The notes under the pieces are model-generated. The model was not told the DNA's origin. It ran no database searches and saw only the letters and a list, made by a program, of their open reading frames with translations. A stretch of 64,000 nt of DNA from Micrasema longulum (taxonomy: Eukaryota; Arthropoda; Insecta; Trichoptera; Brachycentridae). Shown one piece after another: positions 57,303-64,000 of the stretch; position 1 is the stretch's first letter; each line of letters starts with the position of its first letter. A program made the position numbers and the translations under genes. Where the stretch lies: positions 186,001 to 250,000 of the forward strand of contig JAGVSM010004562.1 of NCBI GenBank assembly GCA_022494885.1, read 5' to 3'.

Positions 57303-57799
57303 GCTGTTTTTATGGATTATGAAAGCTCACCGGTTTACTTTAAGGAGCACATCCACATGTACTCCGTACTTCTGTATTGGGTTTGTGTGTCTCCGCAACA
57401 GAGTACGCTTGTCCGTTTTGGCATAAATCAGCAAACATCAAACAAGTGGATAATGCTGTAAATGACATGGCGCGACTGGTGTCTGACTGCTTTAAGTCCA
57501 CACCGGTGCACAAACTTTATCCTATAATAGGGATCGCTCCACCTAACATTAGGAGAAACGTAGCAGTGGATACAGAGAGACATAAAAATATCCATGACCT
57601 TAGACACCTCTTTTACGACCATCGAATGTCTCCTCTGAGACTGGGATTGAAAAGGAGTTTCCTCAAAGTCACAACTGACTTAGAGACCTATGCAGAAAAA
57701 TGCAGAGAGGATATGCGGAGAGAGAATTTTGGCGATATGCTCTGGATAATGTCATCCAAAAGCACAAACACCGCCCACAGTTTGGACTTCCCAACGTAG
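57303..57799 (+). pseudogene. Jockey/BS-type RT, C-terminal relic
   Basis: From 57377 the 140-codon frame reads LCVSATEYACPFWHKSANIK, VDNAVNDMARLVSDCFKSTP, PIIGIAPPNIRRNVAV. The A-E-Y-A-x-P-x-W-x-x-S...K-V-D-x-x-L-N-x-x-x-R-x-I-x-G-x-x-x-x-T-P...L-x-x-I-A-P-P-x-I-R-R block is characteristic of RTs of the transposon BS/jockey type in arthropods. Before it, in another frame, LRTSVLGLC-like sequence can be traced. The catalytic palm is absent. A frame change near 57800 leads to the zinc module. Confidence 0.88.
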
Positions 57800-58034
57800 A
57801 AAATTCTCGATAGACTAAAGATAGGGATGTCCAGGCAAATATAATTAACAGAAGTGGGGTTTTCTGGAAGGAGATGAAATGAACTGCGATTGTGGAGAGG
57901 TGCAGGATGATCCTCATCTGCCGCAGTGTCCACAAATGCAGTTAACTTGTGAATATAATGATTTGAGGATGGCCATTGACAAGCGATATCTGTCGCTGCA
58001 CACTGAAGAGGCAGGGTCTGAAGTCCAGATCTAA
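57800..58034 (+). pseudogene. Jockey/BS-type C-terminus with cysteine/histidine module
   Basis: A frame from 57880 reads MNCDCGEVQDDPHLPQCPQM then CEYNDLRMAIDKR. C-x-C-G-x(6)-H-x(3)-C plus C-x-x-x-D-L-x-x-A is the usual end of these RTs. Adjacent and co-oriented with the RT piece, so one element with a frameshift. Confidence 0.8.
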
Positions 58035-58729
58035 GTAAGCATGGATTAAAACCACTAAATTTTGCAGGATGAAATTTTTTAGCATTTAAAAAAATGCTTA
58101 TGTTAAATTATAATTAAATATAATAAAATTAAAATATATATTTGAAGCACTAATTTTATGATTTTCCATGTTCAGGGTCAGATAAAAGTATAAGGAACAT
58201 CACTTCGTGTCATTCTAACCGAAGCTATATTACTACTGATTGAACTGAAAGTTCTTTATGGATAGTTGAGTAAATATCGTTTTTTTTTTTTTTTAATTCC
58301 ATGTTCCGTGGGCCTGCTACAGAAATTTTATTCAAAAAACCCTTTCATAATTCCAGATAACATAATAAAATACAAAAAACCTCTTAATGTATCAAAATCA
58401 CTTGAATGTAGTTATACTTATCTCTGTAATTAAATAAAACCATGGGAGTATTTCGAAACGCTGGAGATGCCTGTTTTATATTGCAAATTTTGACTAACGG
58501 CGTACTGTTGAGTTTTTTTAATTTATTTATTGTAAATACGGCCTAAACCAGTTACAACAGTTACATGACTAAATATATGTATAAGAAACTGAATAAAAAG
58601 AACACAAAACTTTATTGCAAAGAAAAAGGGGCAATAAAATAATGGTAAACAATGTATTTTAAACACAATCAACACATAATACTTCGAGCAAAACCATGTA
58701 AATCCATCTTCGTCCCACGCTGTTTAATT
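58035..58729. other. Spacer, nothing recognised
   Basis: Includes a T14 run at 58280. No supported feature. Confidence 0.4.
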
Positions 58730-59340
58730 GGCGAAGAGATCTATGAAAAGTCGGAAGAGAAATGGGATAGATCCCAGAAAAAATCCAAATTGTGCAATAA
58801 ATTGACTAATAAACATATTGCGGATATTAGGGTATCAAAACAAAAGTAGCTCTTAGAAGATTTAATTAATACCAGATTTTGAATTCTGTCGACATGGTTG
58901 GGAACATAAAAAAAATAATTTATTGCAACAGAGATGAAATATCACATATAGAGTTAAGTATTTTGAAAATGTAAATAAGGTCCATTACAGTTCTATGTTT
59001 CTCTAATGAAGACAGACCAAGAGATTGCTCTATTTCAAAGTAGGAATAATAACTCCTTTGCAATCCGAGCACTCATGCCACTTTTCTTAGAAAACGGTAT
59101 TGGAGAGACTCTATATGGTCAATATGAGTTCTATAGAATGGAAACCAAATTAGAGAAGCATATCCTAGATGGAGTTGAACTAGTGAGCAACAAAGAGTTT
59201 TGATGGTATTTTTATCTTTCAAGTCCGTCATCATTCTTTTGATAAAACCGAGACGTTTGAGAGATTTGTTAACAATATTATCAATGTGTTTACGATAGAA
59301 GAGTTTATTACCTTAAGTAATGCTAAAATCCTTTGTTGAT
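58730..59340 (-). pseudogene. CR1/jockey-type RT, C-terminal relic
   Basis: The minus strand stays readable for about 117 codons with one TGA: HIDNIVNKSLKRLGFIKRMM, LCCSLVQLHLGYASLIWFPF, HIDHIESLQYRFLRKVA, stop, VLGLQRSYYSYFEIEQSLGL. It continues VMDLIYIFKILNSICDISSL and, more decayed, NLLHNLDFFWDLSHF near 58760. These are the thumb, connection and C-terminus of a CR1/jockey RT. Upstream ends near a KDFSIT remnant at 59335, where an FB copy adjoins. Stops and frameshifts show it is dead. Confidence 0.85.
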
Positions 59341-59365
59341 GAACCCATTAAAAGAGAAATATTTT

Positions 59366-59640
59366 TTAACATATTACAACAGATATAAATAACTTTTTAA
59401 AGAAGGGAATATAGAAGTCTAGGCATTTACAGGGCTAATGAACTGTCATGGGCTGGTTTCAGTAACATTTATCATTTTGCCTATATTTAAACATCTATAA
59501 TCCTTTAAATCCTACATCTATTAATGTTTGTGAAGTTAAAGAGCTGAAACCTTTATTGTTGCGGGTGAGATTAATATGATTAAATTATTTCACTTACATA
59601 CTAGGCAACGCCTGAAAATATATTTCAATTTCTATACTTC
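59366..59640. mobile_element. FB left arm with interior
   Basis: TTAACATATTACAACAGATA, GAAGGGAATATAGAAGTCTA, GGCATTTACAGGGC, then interior GTTTGTGAAGTTAAAGAGC, TGAAACCTTTATTGTTGCGG and TACTAGGCAACGCC. Best record of the interior sequence in forward orientation. Confidence 0.75.
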
Positions 59641-59835
59641 TTGTATAGAAATTGAAGACCGGGTGGATTTATCAACAATGTTTTGAGTTTTTCAATTTTT
59701 TTGTTAAAAGGACTGGATTCAACTCCCCAAGGAGCTGTTAATATTTACATATTACAACAGAGATAAAAAACTTTTTGGAGAAGAGAATATAAAAGTCTAG
59801 GCATCTTCAGGACTTATAAACTGTAGTTGGTGTTA
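59641..59835. mobile_element. FB second arm start with flank module
   Basis: GGTGGATTTATCAACAATG, GGACTGGATTCAACTCCCC, then another arm ACATATTACAACAGAGATAA, GAATATAAAAGTCTAGGCAT. It repeats the order module then arm, directly after the previous FB piece, with the arm in the same (direct) orientation. Confidence 0.7.
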
Positions 59836-61083
59836 AATATTTTTTTAGTTTGTAGTTAAATTGTATCGCTTTTTTTTGTCGAGAGAATGATATTACTTTA
59901 CATTTGTCAACGTTACGTTGAAGACAATTGATGTCCCACTTTTAATTAAAACAGTCAATATCCGGTTGAAAAAGAAGACAACCATTGGAAAATTTGATTA
60001 GTTTAAGTATTGTTAAGGTAAGTCTAACAATACGTTTTTTGTGTCAGTTCTGAAATAAACTTTGAGGTAGATGCACGTCGCGTCGGTTAGAATTGTAAAA
60101 TTGTTGATATATTTAAGCCAAATGTGGCGCAGTTAGAGTCATAGGCCTTAAATAATATGACAACGTATTTGCATTGTTAAATAAGTGTAAAAAAATAAAT
60201 GTTTTTTTAATACAATGGGCGAATTTCATAAAAACCTCATTAAAACGTTTAGTAAATTAACCTAACGAGGCCAAGTTACAGCGCTTTCTCTTTTCCCGGG
60301 TATCGTTCGACCTCCGCTTAGGGGTGGCCACGAGTGGCTAGGGAGACTATGGCTAGGGGTGGCTTGACCGCTCTATCGTTCCTTTAGGCGTTAATTTGGG
60401 ATAGTTTATACCGCAGGCCAGCAAACAGTCCGCACGATTGTGTTTTTTACGCGGAGTCTGGAATTAATTTCGTTTTTCTCAAAGTATTTTCTCTAGTGGT
60501 GCCAATACCTCACTAATGATGGTATTTTCCAAAGAGTGTGAATATGAGATCTGCGAGCATTCGCTAAAGTAAATACGATTTAACGTGTAGCGTTTTTTGT
60601 GTACCTTTTCAGTAGGGTAGACCGTGGCTATTCGAATCAGGCGGGTTATTCGGATCAAGCCATGAAAATTGGCTGTATCTTGGCTATTGTTACAAAATAA
60701 GAATGAATAAAAATAACCGTACAACCACCATCTATTGGATGCTGTTATAAAAAATACCGGTATTACAGTTTGTGTGAATTGACAGCAAAACATTGATCTT
60801 TGTTAAGATCGAACTAGTTATGCATCAAATAAAAATATATTACAACAGAGATGAAGAAAATAAATAAATATAACAATTTAAATAAACTCTAAAAAAAAAA
60901 GAAAAAAAATGTTATCAAATAAAAAGCTGATGTTTAATTATTATTGTAATTATTTTATTAAAAAAAAAAGAAATATTACGTTTTTATAATTTATTCAACT
61001 ATTTCAATTTTGGTGGCCACTTTCAACGAGTTATAAATAACTCACTATTAGAAAATGGAAATCAAGTTGAGGTAAAAGTGGAG

Positions 61084-61127
61084 ATAGAACCTCGGACCTC
61101 TGAGTAGGTAATACTAGCCACGGGGAT
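61084..61127 (-). repeat. tRNA-like SINE head S3 within the pogo-like element
   Basis: Minus-strand CCGTGGCTAGTATTACCTAC, then CAGAGGTCCGAGGTTC, related to 39676-39745. It implies a SINE landed inside the DNA transposon. Confidence 0.45.
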
Positions 61128-61307
61128 TTCCGATTATCTGCGTTCTTAGTATTTTTCTTAGAAGGTAAGCAATGTAGTTGTATTGGAATATTATGTATTT
61201 CTATTTAAAAGCACAGTAAACAGAATAAAGGTGAAGTTGAAATGAATTTCCTAGGTTTCAAAGTTTTTTTGAGAAAATATAAGTTTCTAACGCAAAGAAG
61301 ATAAAAA

Positions 61308-61586
61308 ATGATCTCTCCAAAAACCGCACAAAATCACAATTCAGAGAAAAACTACCACAGGATAGTAAACAATCTTCACAAACTGCTTTTTTGTTGGCTG
61401 GGACTTCAAGAAAATGGTTTTACATTTAATGCAATAAATTTTTTGTGCATCCTCCAAAGAAAGATTGAATTCAGTGTTCGGTTTGCAAATAGTGCTGCCT
61501 CAAAAAAATGCAATGACAAAAAAGATCTAATAATGTTTTTATTTGTGCAGTATGTAACCCAGAAAGAGTGTAAATTAATGTCATAA
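61308..61586 (+). pseudogene. Possible CENP-B/pogo-type transposase N-terminal relic
   Basis: A 92-codon frame with NNLHKLLFCWLGLQENGFTF and NAINFLCILQRKIEF. L-x-x-W-L-x-x-L-Q-E-x-G-F-x-x-x-x-x-x-x-x-x-x-x-Q resembles the second helix-turn-helix (CENP-B DNA-binding) region of pogo/Tigger transposases. Its place inside TA-flanked terminal repeats supports this. No DDE catalytic domain follows. Assignment is inference from weak similarity plus context. Confidence 0.45.
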
Positions 61587-61687
61587 TATTATATGTTCAT
61601 TATCTATGGATTCTAATACATATGATATATATTTTATTTTTTTCATATCCAACTATTCTATTGAGTTTGATTCGAGTGACCCCACTG

Positions 61688-61729
61688 CTGATCCGAATTA
61701 CCACTCATATATGTGGTGAATCGGATCAG
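61688..61729. repeat. Subterminal hairpin of the pogo-like element
   Basis: CTGATCCGAATTACCAC (61688-61704) and GTGGTGAATCGGATCAG (61713-61729) are near-perfect reverse complements around an 8-bp centre. Both contain the ATTCGGATCA word of the element's left end (60629-60639 and 60647-60657). Confidence 0.8.
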
Positions 61730-62039
61730 TGAAGAGGTATACAGTATTTTTTTAATATATTTTTTTTGTGTAATTTATTTGACTATCAATATTAAAATAT
61801 AATGTAAAACGTTAAATATTTAGAAACATATATTTTTTAATATGTATAAATTTTTGTTTTTTAAAGGAAACATTGAAAGTGATCCAAATAGCATCGGTCT
61901 ACCCTAATGAGCTCTTAGTGTGGTCTTAAAATAAGCAAGCAATCAAATTTGAAATCAGAAACCTTAAAAATAAAACGTAATGAATGATTTTGAATTGATA
62001 TTTTTTTTCGAAAACACAGAAAACAGTTTAATAGCCAAT

Positions 62040-62255
62040 ATTATTTTCTGCCCTGTGATCAAATATTTACCGTGTTTGTTTAGCATACAAGTGATCTCGG
62101 ATTCAGTTCTCGGCACGGTTGACATGAATTATGTATTTAAAGATGTTTTTATGCTGGAATATTTAACAATCCCGGGGCTTGTACCAGAAGCTTAAGACTG
62201 ATTGTATTATTTTCATGCATAAAGAATGATCAAGATACGCAGCGGTGTAAAATTT
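62040..62255 (+). mobile_element. tRNA-derived SINE S1, plus-strand copy
   Basis: GCCCTGTGATCAAATATTTA (decayed A-box region), TTTAGCATACAAGTGATCTC, B box region GGATTCAGTTCTCGGCACGG, body GACATGAATTATGTATTTA, TTTTTATGCTGGAATATTTA, CTTGTACCAGAAGCTTAAGA, and ATCAAGATACGCAGCG. Nearly full length. Confidence 0.65.
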
Positions 62256-62299
62256 AATATGAGATGGCGGGAGGACGCGGTTAAAAAAAAAAAATGATG

Positions 62300-62470
62300 T
62301 TTTTCTTCACGTGCCGTGTAAAGTACGCCCGACGTTGGCGATCACTGAGGCAAAAGCTTCATTGTCCTTGGCTGCCCGGAACAGATCCTCAACTTGTATT
62401 ATTCCGGTTTATTCCCCGTTGTTGCGCAGCCAGGACATCTCGCTGCCATAGTTGTTGTATGTTCAACATA
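62300..62470 (-). repeat. Dispersed repeat related to 34465-34900
   Basis: CGCCCGACGTTGGCGATCAC, AAAAGCTTCATTGTCCTTGG and CGCAGCCAGGACATCTCG. Shares the CGACGTTGxCGAxCACT and AAAGCxTC words with 34495. Likely LINE 3' end or SINE. Confidence 0.45.
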
Positions 62471-62811
62471 CCATTTTTAGCAAAATTGAGTTATGAATGC
62501 CAATATGCTCATTTTCTTATTACGCGTCCATGTAGCCAAATAATTGTTTTTTTTCCGTTATAAACTATTGTGTGGCTGTGATGTCACACTAGTCGACATT
62601 GGACACAACACTTGATTTATATTTCTTATTTTAAAAAAAATGAAGAACTCTTATTTTTCGTAATTTTCATTTGGACATTTTCACACCGGATTTAGAAAGT
62701 AAAATTTGTACAACTATGCTAAATGTAAATGTAAAAAATATTTATCCTTGCTACGCGAAGAATGAATATCCCCTAATTCAGCAACACATCTATACAGATG
62801 ACTTGTTTTGA

Positions 62812-62992
62812 CTTGTTTTTTTTTTTTTCACCACAACAGGCCAGGAGGCCCAATTACAGTGGTGAATTGCATCACAAAACACCCAGGCTTGAGAAAAACC
62901 ACATTAAAATTTTTGTGTTCTCACCGGGAATTGAACCCGGAACCTTCCGTGTGTGAGTCAAGCGTCTTAACCGCTACACCACGGAGGCCGTC
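62812..62992 (-). mobile_element. tRNA-derived SINE S2a, near full length
   Basis: Minus-strand head GGCCTCCGTGGTGTAGCGG (A box), TTGACTCACACACGGAAGG, B box TTCCGGGTTCAATTCCCGG. Body TGGTTTTTCTCAAGCCTGGG, TGTTTTGTGATGCAATTCAC, GGGCCTCCTGGCCTGTTG, ending in an A14 tail (T-run 62815-62828). Intact boxes and a clean tail suggest a rather young copy. About 180 bp. Confidence 0.8.
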
Positions 62993-63140
62993 AAATACCT
63001 TATACAAGAGAGAACACGAAGAAAGAAGTCATAACAAGGAAGACAGAGACGCTGTTCTGAGGCGGGTGTTGTATAAAACAGATTCAGTTTTCAGTTGGTT
63101 GATGACAGTGATAAGGGACGCAAGCGCGTAAAAAAGGCGG

Positions 63141-63179
63141 CATATTTGTGATTTAAAATTAATTTAAATCACAAATATG
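63141..63179. repeat. Perfect 17-bp palindrome
   Basis: CATATTTGTGATTTAAA (63141-63157) and TTTAAATCACAAATATG (63163-63179) are exact reverse complements around ATTAA. Unexplained by neighbouring repeats. Confidence 0.85.
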
Positions 63180-63354
63180 TTAATTTGCATAATTACATCA
63201 CCGCAGGTAAAGAGATTATTTACCACAGTTTTTATTGAGTTAAATAGTATCTTCAGCATTTTTTTAGTACCAATCTTTACTTACTGATTTTATTCATTTG
63301 ACTTTAAAAACAAATAAAATGTCTCTTGTAAAATTTGCAGAATGGTTTTTTGAA

Positions 63355-63640
63355 TATACAAGAACAAGGGCAGCGATCTGCTTTCAATCAACTCCTCGTC
63401 GTCTCCCTATGATGCCCTGGAGTATCAGTTGGAGGCGATATTATTATATGACGTGGTTAGACCGAAGAATGCTCCGGATACCATGGACCAATATTGTCAA
63501 TAAATCAGATGTTTTACGGAGAGTCAGAGCCAGTAGAGAACAGCTATCGCATGTCAATATGAAAAAAGTCTCGTATCTAGATCGTGTTTATACCACTAAG
63601 CATTGTTATTATTATGACGAAAAATTCTCAAATTTTTCCA
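63355..63640 (+). pseudogene. Endonuclease/RT LINE C-terminal relic (RTE/L1-like)
   Basis: Frame reads LDRRMLRIPWTNIVNKSDVL, RRVRASREQLSHVNMKKVSY. R-R-M-L-R-I-P/S-W-T-x-x-V-x-N-x-E-V-L-R-R is a strongly recurring block just C-terminal of RT in RTE/L1-like arthropod LINEs. In a second frame upstream, ALEYQLEAILLYDVVRPKNA-like sequence is probably the decayed lead-in. It is the region just N-terminal to the block seen at 38988-39212, but on the other strand and 24 kb away. The 122-codon frame's Met is not an initiator. Confidence 0.75.
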
Positions 63641-63666
63641 TATTTTCCTTGTGCGTCCAAGAATAA

Positions 63667-64000
63667 AGTTTCAAAGTAAGAACTCAACAAAGCAATTAAC
63701 CTGGCTCATGTCTATTTACGCAGCACTACAGTCAGAATATTTTGTACGCAACTTGTAAATAAAACATTAAAAAAATATAAAAATATATTAAAAGCATTAC
63801 AGTCATTTTGGGTAACATTGGACCACTTCAACAAGTTCTTTCTAATGTTTTTTTGATTGAATTGAGCCAGCTGCAAATTTATGAATTATTTGGTGTTCTG
63901 GATACTTCATATAACTAAATTTGTCCACAAAATTTACGAAATTACATAAAAACATAACTTTAATGATGTTTTTATGGGTGGTTCAGTTTTATATTGATAT
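63667..64000. other. AT-rich spacer to window end
   Basis: Nothing recognised. Confidence 0.4.

Larger units (their letters stand above)
60613..61906. mobile_element. Pogo/Tigger-like DNA transposon, 1290 bp, TA duplication
   Basis: Termini GGGTAGACCGTGGCTATTCG (from 60615) and CAAATAGCATCGGTCTACCC (to 61904) are imperfect inverted repeats of about 25 bp. TA flanks both (60613-60614 and 61905-61906), the target of IS630/Tc1/mariner/pogo elements. Inside is a short transposase-like relic (61308-61586), a hairpin built from the terminal motif (61688-61729) and a tRNA-like fragment (61084-61127). At 1.3 kb with no full transposase it is an internally deleted, non-autonomous copy. Confidence 0.85.

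Noticed and set aside
58912..58940. GCAACAGAGATGAA, resembling the FB terminus
   Set aside because: It lies within a readable CR1-type RT C-terminus (DISSLLQ on the minus strand) and has no other FB sequence around it.
59630..59660. GAAATTGAAG/CAATTTCTAT short inverted repeat around 59626-59657
   Set aside because: It lies at the junction of two FB pieces and is short and AT-rich; not distinguishable from the FB rearrangement itself.
62934..62992. Functional tRNA gene
   Set aside because: A and B boxes are good but the acceptor stem does not pair and a SINE body with poly(A) follows.
1..64000. CRISPR array, bacterial operon or viral insertion
   Set aside because: No regularly spaced direct repeats, no packed genes, and no virus-like structural or replication protein was recognised on either strand.

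Overview
The window reads as AT-rich (roughly 70% A+T by eye), gene-poor nuclear DNA of an animal, most likely an arthropod and plausibly an insect. The reasons are the density of decayed non-LTR retrotransposon 3' ends of CR1/jockey, L2-like and RTE/L1-like type, several tRNA-derived SINEs with A and B boxes, palindromic MITEs, and long AT-rich spacers without bacterial-style packed genes. I found no convincing host protein-coding gene, rRNA or functional tRNA. The assignment to arthropods is inference from repeat types, not from a host marker.

Layout. 1-5.4 kb: a CR1-like reverse transcriptase (RT) relic joined to another LINE's C-terminal tail, a second LINE relic ending in a zinc knuckle, a possible Penelope-like fragment, and two copies of one 3'UTR-like repeat in opposite orientation. 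5.7-10.7 kb: the best element in the window, a minus-strand non-LTR retrotransposon with an ORF1 C-terminus (FP25K-like), an AP endonuclease and an RT. It is broken by two homopolymer frameshifts and has FADE where FADD is expected. 11-18 kb: another RT relic, a palindromic foldback element, SINEs and a plus-strand LINE 3' end with AATAAA. 19.5-29.5 kb: SINEs, LINE tails, two hairpin elements and more foldback copies. 34-40 kb: a very stable hairpin, LINE tails and SINE heads. 43.5-45.2 kb: an LINE RT split by an 804-bp Harbinger-like MITE with a TTA target duplication. 48-49 kb: an RT relic followed by an (ATC)n-rich region. 53.8-55.1 kb: an L2-type LINE 3' end split by a 640-bp retroposon with a GCTTAT duplication. 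57-59.3 kb: a BS/jockey-type RT relic and a CR1-like relic. 60.6-61.9 kb: a 1290-bp pogo/Tigger-like DNA transposon with TA duplication. 62-64 kb: SINEs and an RTE/L1-like relic.

How it fits together. The sequence is a palimpsest of nested, mostly dead mobile elements. The most numerous is a foldback MITE family (called FB here) with about ten copies or pieces and arms of at least 100 bp. The main tRNA-derived SINE (S1) has about ten copies or pieces. Most RT relics keep only the C-terminal part, as expected from 5'-truncated target-primed insertion. Nothing here looks like a new defence or biosynthetic system. The most useful leads are the FB family, the nested insertions with readable target duplications, the hairpins, and SINEs that share a body under different tRNA-like heads.
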